Source: Helicobacter apodemus (GTDB taxonomy: Bacteria; Campylobacterota; Campylobacteria; Campylobacterales; Helicobacteraceae). From it: a stretch of DNA of 32,742 nucleotides. Positions 7,844 through 16,008 of the stretch are shown one piece after another. The stretch is taken from NCBI RefSeq assembly GCF_000765745.2, contig NZ_JRPC02000024.1, positions 1 through 32,742 on the forward strand, given 5' to 3'. Position 1 is the first letter of the stretch. Each line of letters opens with the position of its first letter. A program made the translations under genes and the position numbers. Under the pieces are notes generated by a model. That model made no database searches. It had not been told where the DNA came from and saw only the letters and a list, made by a program, of their open reading frames with translations.

Positions 7844-8307
7844 TAAATATTCCCACTCTCTATCATATTACAAATTCTAACCCCACGTCTTTTCACCTGC
7901 TTAAACCATTTACTTAAACGCATATTCTCAGCAGCTCTTTTGTAGTCTTCTTGCTCTAAAAAGAGTAAAGTGTTTTTAAAAGTTTTCAATGTCCCAAGCC
8001 CTACATTGTAGTCAAAATCAACCAAAGCAGCTTTTCTTACTCTATCGGTTTTAGCAAACCAGTTAAAATTTTGTGCCAATTCCTCATAACATTTTTGTAA
8101 ATTTTCTCTTAGCCAATCTTTAGCGATTTTCTCATTTATCAAACCTTCAGCTCTCAAAAGTTTCTTCTCTGTCTCCGTTAAAGGGTTGGCTTCTATGTTT
8201 CGCCCATAGCCAATTGTTAAAAATCCAGCGGGGCATTTATAAACTTTGGGGCTAAATCCCTCAAAATCAGCGGTTAGTGGCAAAATTATCTCTATTGTTT
8301 CTTTCAT
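7843..8307 (-). CDS. Endolysin, T4-type lysozyme (GH24)
   Basis: This 154-aa muramidase cleaves the glycan strands of peptidoglycan. The catalytic triad follows the phage pattern E-x8-(D/C)-x5-T: Glu16 (DFEGF), Cys25 (YKCPAG) and Thr31 (LTIGYG), with Cys instead of Asp as in many phage lysozymes. There is no signal peptide or membrane anchor, so release needs a holin; a candidate lies at 10384-10881. The ATG overlaps the stop of the E' reading frame (ATGA), which implies translational coupling to the frameshift region. Confidence 0.9.
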   Translation of the reverse strand: MKETIEIILPLTADFEGFSPKVYKCPAGFLTIGYGRNIEANPLTETEKKLLRAEGLINEKIAKDWLRENLQKCYEELAQNFNWFAKTDRVRKAALVDFDYNVGLGTLKTFKNTLLFLEQEDYKRAAENMRLSKWFKQVKRRGVRICNMIESGNI

Positions 8308-8662
8308 TGCTTTTCCTTATTTACTTTCATAGCAAGTTTATGTAAGCTTAAGAAGTCCTCCCACAACATCTCTATGCAATCTTTATATCCCTGATGAAAA
8401 GCAATGCCAAGATTTGCAATCATTGTTAAAAGACTTCCTTTTTCTACTTTTTTGTAATAAGCTCCTTTAAAGCCCCCTGTAAAATGGCTAAATCTCCTAA
8501 TTCTAAATTATCTATTTCATCAATACTTATCCCTGTTAGATTAGCAATCATCGCAATCTCTCTTTCAAAATCATTAGCAATATCACAAATTGCACGAACA
8601 TCTCTAACAAGAGGTTTCCTCATTTTCACTTCTTTATTTCCCAATTTGATAATTTTCTCCAT
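8304..8662 (-). CDS. E+E' tail chaperone made by predicted -1 frameshift
   Basis: Reading gene E up to its last two sense codons (AAA AAG, stop TAG next) and then slipping back one base at A AAA AAG (8447-8453) opens a 47-codon frame that ends at 8304. The fusion would be about 119 aa with the C-terminal part VEKGSLLTMIANLGIAFHQG and on to KEKQ. P2 makes its E+E' tail chaperone in the same way, and lambda makes G/GT. An internal Shine-Dalgarno (AAAGGAG) lies eight bases upstream of the slippery heptamer, which is known to stimulate -1 slippage in bacteria. The E' frame could also be started on its own at the ATG about 8423. Confidence 0.75.
8444..8662 (-). CDS. E: Tail assembly chaperone E (P2 gpE-like)
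   Basis: This 72-aa product is the unshifted form. It has the typical small alpha-helical make-up of gpE/phage_TAC proteins (MRKPLVRDVRAICDIANDFE, then LTGISIDEIDNLELGDL). The gene lies between tube FII and the tape measure, separated from the latter here by the lysis cassette. In the family it coats the tape measure before tube polymerisation. The start has AGGAG five bases upstream. The gene ends in a slippery heptamer immediately before the stop. Confidence 0.8.
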   Translation of the reverse strand: MEKIIKLGNKEVKMRKPLVRDVRAICDIANDFEREIAMIANLTGISIDEIDNLELGDLAILQGALKELITKK

Positions 8663-8671
8663 TTTTCACTC

Positions 8672-9184
8672 CTACATAACATGAGAGCGTAAATCCGCCC
8701 AAATATCTTTACCGCCCATAAGGCAAATCATATTTCTTGTATCAATCAGCATTACTTGTGCATTGTTTTCATCTTTTTTATAAAAATACACCTGCATTTC
8801 AAGCTCTACTTCCACCTCTTCTCCAGAGGCAACCTTTGGCATTGTAAGTTTGGTTATGTTTCCTCTAAAGGTAGCGACATGTCCAAAATGTCCCTTTTGG
8901 GAACTCACATTCCATTTAACATACAAATTAGAGCTCTGATTAAATTGAGAGCTCATAGAATTTAAATAAACAATATTGTATTCAGCAAATTTTACTTTTA
9001 GAGTCATCTCTTTTAAAATCCCGCTATTCTGATTGCTTTTGTAAAAACCTCCATTTTGCGTATAGGTTTCAAACTCTATTGCAGGAAGCTCCACCTCCTT
9101 GCTAACTCCTAAAAAGCCTATTCCCTCCACAAAAACCGAAGCCGCATTAATAACTTGTGCTTCTCTTAATTTTGAAAAAACCAT
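8672..9184 (-). CDS. FII: Major tail tube protein FII
   Basis: This 170-aa protein forms the inner tube of the contractile tail. It matches the P2 FII family in length and in the beta-rich pattern VEGIGFLGVSKEVELPAIEF near the start and KLTMPKVASGEEVEVELEMQ near residues 112-132. It follows the sheath gene by 11 bases and precedes the chaperone E, exactly the FI-FII-E order of P2. Confidence 0.88.
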   Translation of the reverse strand: MVFSKLREAQVINAASVFVEGIGFLGVSKEVELPAIEFETYTQNGGFYKSNQNSGILKEMTLKVKFAEYNIVYLNSMSSQFNQSSNLYVKWNVSSQKGHFGHVATFRGNITKLTMPKVASGEEVEVELEMQVYFYKKDENNAQVMLIDTRNMICLMGGKDIWADLRSHVM

Positions 9185-9195
9185 TCTTGCTCCTT

Positions 9196-10383
9196 TTAAG
9201 AAATCATTTTTATAAGCATCTTAGAGAATTTGTCTGTATAATCAAAATTTACTTCTAGCCTCTTAACAATGGGTGTATTCATCGTTTTAACATCTAAATA
9301 AAATTTACCAGCAGTGATATTTGCTGGAGTATTTAGCTCATCATTCCAAGAAACTTCATAATCTACTAGAACCTTTGCACCTTTTAAGCTTAAGAGCATT
9401 TGCTCTACAGAATCTTTAGCGGCTTTTAACTCATCAGCCCTCCTATCAATCGCCCAAAATAATCCCTCTAATGCAGCCTCTGCAATCCTATCAAATACCC
9501 TCACTCTGGTAAAATCTTGCCAAATAGAATCTATAGAAGTGGTGTTATTCCCCCAAAGCCTAAAGCCAGAATAGCGAATAATGGTTGTAATATTTTGATT
9601 TCTTAGCCTATCTGCTTGACACTCTTGCCCTGCTTGGAATTCCACAATTCTCTTTGTGCCTGAAACCCCATTTAATACACGATTGGAGTGAGAATTTGAA
9701 AACCCATACTCTTCCTCACCATCCACATAAGCAATAAGTCCTGCAACTCTTGCACTAAGAGGCTCATAAGAATGAGCGTTTTTTAAACTATCCCACACCT
9801 TAACATAAGGATCGCAAAGCAAAACTCTTTCACTTCCATAAGAAGAAGCTTTAGTAATAGCTTCACTTTCACTTTCACAATTTAAATCAATAATGGCATG
9901 AGCATTTAGCTTTTGAGCTATGCTTTGCATCTGTGAGCCAATATCTAAATCGTGGCTAAAAAATGGGGCAATAATTAAATTTGGGCTGTATCCAAAGAGC
10001 GCTTGAGAACTAGGCATTCTTAAGATTGCTTCAGATACCTTTGTTTTTATTTCTTCTTGCCCATAAAACTCTTCGGGAACTTCCTGAGCTTGTGTCAGAG
10101 AAATCACCACAAAGCTTAGAATAAGAGGAGATTTAGCGTTTTGCTCATTAATACCGCTTAATACTCTAAGAACACTTCCTTCATATGCTCCAAACTCTTT
10201 TAGAGCAGTTTCTGCTGAAGCAAAAAACCGCAAAGGTTCTGCTCTAAGGCTATTGATTAACTCCTCATTGCTCTCATCTAATGCAATACTCACAACCGCA
10301 CCAATGGGTGTGCTAGATTTAACTTTAATAGCACGCGCAGCACTGCTAGAGCGCGTAACATTAACACCAAAATTTGCTGCCAT
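9196..10383 (-). CDS. FI: Contractile tail sheath protein FI
   Basis: This 395-aa protein forms the sheath that contracts to drive the tube through the envelope. It has the sheath-family N-terminus (FGVNVTRSSSAARAIKVKSS), the segment YGSERVLLCDPYVKV, and the conserved SGFRLWGNNTT followed by the C-terminal insertion domain (VRVFDRIAEAALEGLFWAID). The length is the same as P2 FI (about 396). The start has AAAAGGAG just upstream. It lies directly after the holin-like gene. Confidence 0.92.
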   Translation of the reverse strand: MAANFGVNVTRSSSAARAIKVKSSTPIGAVVSIALDESNEELINSLRAEPLRFFASAETALKEFGAYEGSVLRVLSGINEQNAKSPLILSFVVISLTQAQEVPEEFYGQEEIKTKVSEAILRMPSSQALFGYSPNLIIAPFFSHDLDIGSQMQSIAQKLNAHAIIDLNCESESEAITKASSYGSERVLLCDPYVKVWDSLKNAHSYEPLSARVAGLIAYVDGEEEYGFSNSHSNRVLNGVSGTKRIVEFQAGQECQADRLRNQNITTIIRYSGFRLWGNNTTSIDSIWQDFTRVRVFDRIAEAALEGLFWAIDRRADELKAAKDSVEQMLLSLKGAKVLVDYEVSWNDELNTPANITAGKFYLDVKTMNTPIVKRLEVNFDYTDKFSKMLIKMIS

Positions 10384-10881
10384 TTATTCTCCTTTTATAT
10401 TAGATTTTTTATCTTTTTCTCCTTGCTCTTCCACTTCTTTGATTTTTAAGTGTTTAGCAAGGAAATCTTGAAACTTCTTAACCATGAGATTATATATATC
10501 CACTTCTTTTATATCTTTATTGCGAGTTTTTAGTCTTTGGATGCAGATTAAAACGCTTAAAATCTCTCCTAAGATTAAAAAGCTAAAACAATAATCCACA
10601 AAGATATAAAGAGTAGGTATGCTCTTAGCACCAAAAGCTACCACAAAAGGAACAAACAAGCTTAAGGCTTTGCTTGTAATATCAAAACACACAAAGGCTC
10701 TTAGGTTTTCTCTAAAAGAAATGGTTTTGATAAAACCAGCAAATCCGCTAAAAAAGAACACAAAAAGCAGAGCATATACTTGTGCTTCTGATATTCCAAG
10801 ATAATGCATTATCTGAAAGAATAACGCCAAACCTCCACTTCCTAAAAACAAAACCGCATTGCTTCTTTCGCTAATATCCAT
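10384..10881 (-). CDS. Holin-like membrane protein (phage holin family 4)
   Basis: This 165-aa protein has about four hydrophobic segments (roughly residues 12-28, 35-55, 70-88 and 95-115) and a charged cytoplasmic tail rich in Lys/Glu. The arrangement resembles the family-4 phage holins. Holins form membrane lesions that let the endolysin reach the wall. It is the only multi-pass membrane protein in the late operon, which supports the role, although it lies away from the lysozyme, between a DUF4376 gene and the sheath gene. The start has AAAAGGAG seven bases upstream. Confidence 0.65.
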   Translation of the reverse strand: MDISERSNAVLFLGSGGLALFFQIMHYLGISEAQVYALLFVFFFSGFAGFIKTISFRENLRAFVCFDITSKALSLFVPFVVAFGAKSIPTLYIFVDYCFSFLILGEILSVLICIQRLKTRNKDIKEVDIYNLMVKKFQDFLAKHLKIKEVEEQGEKDKKSNIKGE

Positions 10882-10893
10882 TGCGTTCTCCTT

Positions 10894-11400
10894 TTAATAA
10901 TCCCACGCTATTGCATCTACTTCCTCTATAGTGTCCCACACTATCGCTTCCACTTCTTCTATGGTGCTACTTGCATCCACTCTATTTTTTAACACTCTTG
11001 CCTTAAGCATATTTTCATTAAGGCTTGAAAACATTAAAGAAGCCAAAGCAGTAAGATTCTTTTTAGTCATAGGCACAGGTGTGTTGTTTTTAGCAATCCA
11101 TGCAAAGTTTTCAGGTAAGCTTAGAGACAGATAAGAGCTAATAATATCCCTATCAGATTTTCTGTTAGTAAAAATCTCTCCATTAAACTCTATATCTTGC
11201 TCTATAGCCTCATCCCTTTTAGCGTTCATTTCTACTTTTTTAGTGGCTTTAGCTATCTCTAATGCCTCCTCTGGAGAAGGTGAGAGAATAGCATTCACTT
11301 CTTCTTCAGAGAGAGGAGTTAAGTGAGGCGGAATCTCTAAAAAATCATCTTCAAACCCAAAGATTTCATTATTGCTATCTTTAAAGTAACGCATATTCAA
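10894..11400 (-). CDS. DUF4376-containing tail-associated protein
   Basis: This 168-aa protein has an N-terminal segment like tail fibre assembly proteins (MRYFKDSNNEIFGFEDDF) and a DUF4376-type domain from about residue 60 (AIEQDIEFNGEIFTN... to LKNRVDASSTIEEVEA). Its place directly downstream of the fibre gene H suggests a fibre chaperone or attachment role, which is inferred. The last 22 residues are a near-perfect 11-residue tandem duplication (TIEEVEAIVWD, TIEEVDAIAWD) encoded by two 33-bp units. Confidence 0.6.
   Translation of the reverse strand: MNMRYFKDSNNEIFGFEDDFLEIPPHLTPLSEEEVNAILSPSPEEALEIAKATKKVEMNAKRDEAIEQDIEFNGEIFTNRKSDRDIISSYLSLSLPENFAWIAKNNTPVPMTKKNLTALASLMFSSLNENMLKARVLKNRVDASSTIEEVEAIVWDTIEEVDAIAWDY
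10901..10966 (-). repeat. 33-bp tandem duplication inside the DUF4376 gene
   Basis: Two in-frame 33-base units (10901-10933 and 10934-10966) differ at a few third-position-type sites, so the duplication is not brand new. It extends the C-terminus by 11 residues without breaking the frame. Confidence 0.8.
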
Positions 11401-11408
11401 CCCTTTTT

Positions 11409-12620
11409 TTAAGAAAATTCAAGAACACTAAACCTAGAAATTCTCCATTCTGACCCATGCCATTTCCCTCCAAATTTATAAGTTGCACCATAAGGAATAA
11501 CTCTCTCTACAAGATAAAACAAATTCGTAAATGGACCCCAGCTATTACCTTTGTTAAAATTGACATTATCTAGATTAAAACGCTGAATATCATTTAAGAC
11601 TCCATTTATATACAAAGGTCTATCAGAAATTATCTTCATCGGACCAATTGTGTTTGTGTAATTTACGTCCTTGTTATAAGTCTTTACCCTCCACCTCTGA
11701 TTTCCTCTAAAAGCCAATCTGTTAAGCGTATGTAAATTGATTAACTGATTTCCGCTACTCATTATTCCACCGCACATAGGAGCCGTGCTAAAAGTCTTAA
11801 CGCCATTAATGGTTTGATTACCATTCAATGAAACCTTGCTATTGCCCACTGCATCTACATAGGCTTTATTAGCGAGTTGGTTATTAGCGGTAGGATTAGC
11901 AGAGCAAACAGGAGTAGAGCCAAAGGTTTTAACCCCAGATATATTTTGATTGCCTTGCAACAAAACTGCATTTTGCACTAAGTCTTGCACATTTTCACCC
12001 ATGCCAGCAAGTCTTGTATCTAAAATGGCTTTATTGATAGCGTGATGATCTTCTGTTGGCGTTGCTACGCTAAAAGTCTCATTCGCACTTCCATTTAAAT
12101 CTGCTTTTTCTGAAAATTTTAGATTAAGCGATTCCATAGATTCATCAATCTTTGTCTCTAGCTTTTGCTCTGCCTCATCCACATAATCTCTGCTAGCAAT
12201 TATCACGCTTGGATCAAGCTTCAAAATAACCTCTGAAGCATTAGAGACTTCCATAACAACCTTAATCATCAGCTCTTTAGCGCTTCCTTCGCTCAAAAGA
12301 GGTTTATAGGTTCTTGGAGTATTCCCTATTGCAATTAATTCTCCCTCTTCATCATAGATCCCTATAGCATTAACTTCAAATCCCCCAACATTGCTGGGAA
12401 TGTGGCACTCTATGATTACATGGTTAGGATTATTGGATTCTACGAGCTTATTTGTGATGCTTCCCTCATAAACAACCTCTTCTAAAACACTCATCTCCTG
12501 TGTTGGCACAATAACTTTAGAACTCAATTTAAAAGAGCGTAAATTCACTCCTGTATTAGAGGCTCTAGCAGCAACAAATTTCGCAATCCCAACATTAGTC
12601 AATAAAGTATAATATTCCAT
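11409..12620 (-). CDS. H: Tail fibre protein H
   Basis: This 403-aa protein is the likely receptor-binding fibre. Residues about 1-160 form the tail-collar/fibre N-domain (EYYTLLTNVGIAKFVAARAS) that anchors to the baseplate through gpI. Residues about 185-290 contain short fibre repeats built on NxxISGVKTF / TINGVKTF and NNQLANKAYVDAV, and the final ~110 residues form a distinct tip domain rich in Trp and Tyr. The ATG overlaps the gpI stop by one base. It is short for a fibre, so the tip probably decides host range. I see no homopolymer tract for phase variation. Confidence 0.85.
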   Translation of the reverse strand: MEYYTLLTNVGIAKFVAARASNTGVNLRSFKLSSKVIVPTQEMSVLEEVVYEGSITNKLVESNNPNHVIIECHIPSNVGGFEVNAIGIYDEEGELIAIGNTPRTYKPLLSEGSAKELMIKVVMEVSNASEVILKLDPSVIIASRDYVDEAEQKLETKIDESMESLNLKFSEKADLNGSANETFSVATPTEDHHAINKAILDTRLAGMGENVQDLVQNAVLLQGNQNISGVKTFGSTPVCSANPTANNQLANKAYVDAVGNSKVSLNGNQTINGVKTFSTAPMCGGIMSSGNQLINLHTLNRLAFRGNQRWRVKTYNKDVNYTNTIGPMKIISDRPLYINGVLNDIQRFNLDNVNFNKGNSWGPFTNLFYLVERVIPYGATYKFGGKWHGSEWRISRFSVLEFS

Positions 12621-13240
12621 TATCCAACCCCCAAGAAGCTTATATTACTTACTAAAGTTTCATAAACACAAACTGCACTCCCCACACTGCCTCTTGAAGT
12701 ATTTTGGGTATCCCTAACTTGGTAGGGATAGATACTAAAGCTCTCGCTACTTAAAGAGAGATTTGCATTAAAGTCTTTATTTTTGCAATGAAGTTCATAT
12801 TCTACGCCATCTAGGATAGAGCGAACATTTTTAAATTTTTGGATTAAAGAATCAAGCAGAGCAAAAGTTTCTTTACCATTTCCTTTAATTGAGCTAGAGA
12901 CTTTAACCCTAAAAGTAAAAGGCTCTCCCCCATATTCAAACCACTCTTGTATTTCTACATTCTCAAACACAGATTGCAAAGCCTTTTTAAGAGCAGAGGG
13001 TGTGCCTGAATTTTTGTGGATAAACATTGCAGAGCTTAGCAGTTTCCTCATTTCTTCTTGGCTTAAACCCGCAATTTCCATATCAAAGTTTCTACCAATC
13101 TCTAAGAGAAGCTCACTTGGTGCAGTTTTGGGTAGGGTATTAATAGAGCTTAAATCGCTTTTTTCCAAAGCCTTTTCATAAATAGTCTCCAAGAATTTTA
13201 AGAGCTGTGGTTCATTGGGTGGAAGCAAACTTTTTTTCAT
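12620..13240 (-). CDS. I: Tail protein I (P2 gpI-like baseplate wedge/fibre link)
   Basis: This 206-aa protein matches the phage tail protein I family: LLPPNEPQLLKFLETIYEKA at the start, the pattern PSELLLEIGRNFDMEIAGLS, and SGTPSALKKALQSVFENVEI. In P2, gpI sits in the baseplate and connects the fibres. It overlaps gene J by 4 bases (ATGA) and gene H by one base. The order V-W-J-I-H is that of P2. Confidence 0.87.
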   Translation of the reverse strand: MKKSLLPPNEPQLLKFLETIYEKALEKSDLSSINTLPKTAPSELLLEIGRNFDMEIAGLSQEEMRKLLSSAMFIHKNSGTPSALKKALQSVFENVEIQEWFEYGGEPFTFRVKVSSSIKGNGKETFALLDSLIQKFKNVRSILDGVEYELHCKNKDFNANLSLSSESFSIYPYQVRDTQNTSRGSVGSAVCVYETLVSNISFLGVG

Positions 13241-14340
13241 AATTCATCCTCCAAAACTTGCACTCCTAAAGAAGAATACTCTTTATAGCTCAAAGCTAAC
13301 TCTTGAATTTTAATGTTTTCTTTATCAGCTAAAACATCTTCTCTTGGATTTTTTAGAACAACTTTATAAACACCACCCACATGTAAATTCTTTATAATTT
13401 CAGAAAGTGGCAAATCCTCACCAATTTTAAATTTCCTTTTTTTAAAGAGTGTCTCATAAGAGGCAGCAATATTAGCAGCATCTTTTAAATCAAATAAAAA
13501 AATATCTGCCTCAATATTTATAACTTTGTTTTCAGATTCGCTCACTAAAACCCTATCTGTTAGAGGGCGAACATTATCAGAATTTAAAATCTCTCTTACC
13601 CTCTCCAACATTAGTTCATCCACTCCCTCATCACTATGGATAACAACCTCTACAATTCCAGGGCTATCTTCTGAAGTAAATACCGCAACGTCATCTATTC
13701 TAGAATCTGCACTTTTTGCGTGGAATATATAGGCTTTTTGGCTTCCTGCGGTGGTGTGGGAGTGAAGGCTCAAGAGGTATCGCTCACGGAAGGCTTCATC
13801 ACTTTCTACCTCTCCACCATCTGCAAAAGAACCTTGTGCTTTTATTTGCAGGCTAAAAGTAAGAGGGGTAAGCAGGTTCTCGCATTTAATTTTGGCAAAC
13901 TTTTGTTTCTTAAAATACTCAACAACCCCATCCACACTCAATTCTCCTGCTTTTAGGGTTAAAGAATTCTTTAAAAATGCCCGATGCTCTCCGCTCTCAT
14001 CGCCCAATTCTAAACCTTTAGGTAAAACTACATCTTGTTTAAAAGGAGCTTTAATACTAAAGCTATAATTAGCATAAGGATAAGCCCCATCTAGCCTCTC
14101 AATGCCTTGATTTTGGCAAAAGTTGTCCAAGTCTCCCCCTTTAGCATATTGCAACAACAAGGACTTAATGCTATTGACTCTTCTTTGCTCTAATAGGGCT
14201 ATTTTATAAGCAAAAGCCTCAATTAAGACAGAAAAAGAATCAGATTCTAATCTTTCATAATTGGGGTAAAATCGTTTAATGAATGCTTCTATCTCATTAA
14301 GTAGCTCTTCATAGGTTAGAGGCGTTAAAACTTTAGACAT
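13237..14340 (-). CDS. J: Baseplate assembly protein J
   Basis: This 367-aa protein belongs to the baseplate J / gp47 family, equivalent to T4 gp6, which forms the baseplate ring. Typical elements are the early ALLEQRRVNSIKSLLLQYA segment, FADGGEVESDEAFRERYLLS and RIDDVAVFTSEDSPGIVEVV. It overlaps gene W by 8 bases and gene I by 4. The ATG is preceded by GGAG. Confidence 0.9.
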   Translation of the reverse strand: MSKVLTPLTYEELLNEIEAFIKRFYPNYERLESDSFSVLIEAFAYKIALLEQRRVNSIKSLLLQYAKGGDLDNFCQNQGIERLDGAYPYANYSFSIKAPFKQDVVLPKGLELGDESGEHRAFLKNSLTLKAGELSVDGVVEYFKKQKFAKIKCENLLTPLTFSLQIKAQGSFADGGEVESDEAFRERYLLSLHSHTTAGSQKAYIFHAKSADSRIDDVAVFTSEDSPGIVEVVIHSDEGVDELMLERVREILNSDNVRPLTDRVLVSESENKVINIEADIFLFDLKDAANIAASYETLFKKRKFKIGEDLPLSEIIKNLHVGGVYKVVLKNPREDVLADKENIKIQELALSYKEYSSLGVQVLEDEL

Positions 14341-14626
14341 TTAGAACTCCATTAAAGCTTGAGTTGTTAGTGAAATATAGAGTGTAAGATATTTTAGAAT
14401 CTAGCACTTCCTCTAAAACAACACGTTCTATCTTTATGCGTTTCTCCCATTTTTCCACTGCTTCTGCGACATAGCGATAAAAATCCAATTTAAAGCTTTC
14501 ATCTAATTTTCTATCTATTAAAAGATAAAGCTTAGAGCCAAATTCTGGAAGCATTACACGACTTCCAAGAGGAGTTTCTAAAATCCTTTTTAAAGATTCT
14601 TCTAAAGAAGCTTGATAAGTTTTCAT
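14333..14626 (-). CDS. W: Baseplate protein W (gp25-like)
   Basis: This is a 97-aa gp25/GPW-family baseplate protein, related to T4 gp25 and to type VI secretion TssE. The segments ESLKRILETPLGSRVMLPEF and GSKLYLLIDRKLDE show the conserved pattern around PEFG. I choose the ATG at 14626 because it has GGAG six bases upstream and overlaps the previous stop as ATGA; a TTG 12 bases earlier is less likely. Confidence 0.85.
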   Translation of the reverse strand: MKTYQASLEESLKRILETPLGSRVMLPEFGSKLYLLIDRKLDESFKLDFYRYVAEAVEKWEKRIKIERVVLEEVLDSKISYTLYFTNNSSFNGVLNV

Positions 14627-14832
14627 TGCACACTCCAAATTCCACTACACTCTGCACCCTCATCTAAAACTTGGGCGTTTTGCTGTATCTCTGCAACAAC
14701 AGCAGCAGCTATTGCTTCAATAAAGGGTGTGGAGTATTGCTTATAATTTCCTCTATCCTCTACTTTTTCATAGCCCTTTGCTTGGAGGTTTGCTTCAATT
14801 TTACCAACAAGAGATTGTGTGCTAAGTGCCAT
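14623..14832 (-). CDS. Small protein between baseplate genes V and W
   Basis: This 69-aa protein begins MALSTQSLVGKIEANLQAKG and is predicted mostly helical with an Ala-rich centre (AIAAAVVAEIQQNAQ). It lies two bases after gene V and overlaps gene W by 4 bases. Small genes at this position occur in other Mu-like tails, but I cannot name the family. It is translated with the baseplate operon and is probably structural or a chaperone. Confidence 0.7.
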   Translation of the reverse strand: MALSTQSLVGKIEANLQAKGYEKVEDRGNYKQYSTPFIEAIAAAVVAEIQQNAQVLDEGAECSGIWSVQ

Positions 14833-14834
14833 AT

Positions 14835-15374
14835 TTAGACCTTACTTCTTGTGTTTTGGCTACCTTGTGGATGGGGAGAGCCTGTAAAGGCACAAATGCA
14901 TTCTGTGGTTACTACACCTGCTCCACCTAATCCTAAATCAATGCTAGGAGAATCTATTTCTACCCTTTGAGCGGCAATAAAGGCATTTTGGCAAGAAATA
15001 CTGATTTGCTTAGGAGAGTTTATTTCTAAGGTGGAATTCTTGGTATCATAAGAAAACTCTACACCATCTTCATAGCTTATGATTTCTTTAAAATCACTAG
15101 CTCCCTCTTGCTCTTTACACTCTTTATTAAATATTCCTCTTAAGATAATGCCACCATTAGCTTCCCCATAAGGGGCTAGCACTAAAACCTGTTCTCCAAT
15201 TCGTGCAGGAATATAATGTTTTTTGTAGCTGTTCGCAAAGCTTAAAACAGGCAAAAAATCGCTCACTCTTCCACAGATATTTACCCGAGCAAGAGCCTTT
15301 CCCTCTTCACTTTTAGTTTCAACAATTGTTCCTATGGTTAGCAGATTCTTTAAAAGATTAAGTATCTCTTCCAC
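14835..15374 (-). CDS. V: Baseplate spike protein V (gp45-like)
   Basis: This 179-aa protein is the central tail spike of contractile phages. It has an OB-fold-like N-domain (about residues 12-95, VNICGRVSDFLPVLSF and IGEQVLVLAPYGE) and a beta-helical tail (about 100-179) with short repeats such as FIAAQRVEIDSPSIDLGLGG. It ends TGSPHPQGSQNT; a His there could contribute to a metal-bound tip as in P2 V, but the usual HxH is not obvious. It is the first gene of the minus-strand late operon. Confidence 0.85.
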   Translation of the reverse strand: MEEILNLLKNLLTIGTIVETKSEEGKALARVNICGRVSDFLPVLSFANSYKKHYIPARIGEQVLVLAPYGEANGGIILRGIFNKECKEQEGASDFKEIISYEDGVEFSYDTKNSTLEINSPKQISISCQNAFIAAQRVEIDSPSIDLGLGGAGVVTTECICAFTGSPHPQGSQNTRSKV

Positions 15375-15552
15375 AAGCTACCTTTTTGAAATTTTGCAGA
15401 AGTTTAGAAAAAAGTTCTTGTTTTAAAAATTCTTATTTCTTTATAAAAAATGGTGAGAGGAAAACTAAATAATTTTTATTTTAAAGAATTACTAATTTTT
15501 AAAAACTCATTATTCTTGTTTAATACCGCAAAATTTTCATTAAAGGAATCCT
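15375..15552. promoter_or_regulatory. Divergent late control region
   Basis: These 178 AT-rich bases separate the minus-strand tail operon (first gene V) from the plus-strand head operon. No gene fits. On the minus strand TATAAA-like sequence lies near 15441-15447, and on the plus strand TTTAATAC lies near 15519-15526. Both late operons must start here, so it is the natural target for the Mor-type activator at 25762-26046. I could not identify a defined activator site. Confidence 0.55.
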
Positions 15553-16008
15553 TTGCGTATTAGTGAATTTTGTGAGGAATTACTTAATGAGCTTAGAATG
15601 CTTGTTGGAGATAATAGAGTTTTCTTCTTCAACAACGACTTTGCAAATGAGGAAGGCATTAGTAGGTGCTTAAAAAACTCTCCTGTTATATTCTTAGATT
15701 TTATCGGAGATACTTTTATTAAAAACACTTTTCAAAAACGTTGCGAACTTGAGCTTTATGTAATACACGCAACTTCTAGCGTGAATATTAAAAATCGTGA
15801 AGCTTCTTTTAAAGAACAAATGGATTTTTTAGAAAGAATAGAAAAACATTTATTCCAATTAAAACTTAAAAACGCAGGAGTGATTGAGCTTTTTTCTTTA
15901 ACCAAAGAATATAGTGATATGACTAAAAATGGCTTTTTAAGTATTTATAAAAGAAAGCTAGAGGTGATGTTACACATAGAAAACCCTTATGAGGAAGGAG
16001 AGGAATGA
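15553..16008 (+). CDS. Mu gp37-like protein (DUF1834 type)
   Basis: This 151-aa protein has the size and pattern of the gp37/DUF1834 family of Mu-like phages, which is a tail-terminator candidate. It starts at TTG 15553, with AAAGGA five bases upstream; there is no better in-frame ATG nearby. The segment SVNIKNREASFKEQMDFLER and a helical C-terminus are visible. It overlaps the protease/scaffold gene by 4 bases. It is the first gene of the plus-strand late operon, just across the divergent promoter gap. Confidence 0.6.
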   Translation: MRISEFCEELLNELRMLVGDNRVFFFNNDFANEEGISRCLKNSPVIFLDFIGDTFIKNTFQKRCELELYVIHATSSVNIKNREASFKEQMDFLERIEKHLFQLKLKNAGVIELFSLTKEYSDMTKNGFLSIYKRKLEVMLHIENPYEEGEE

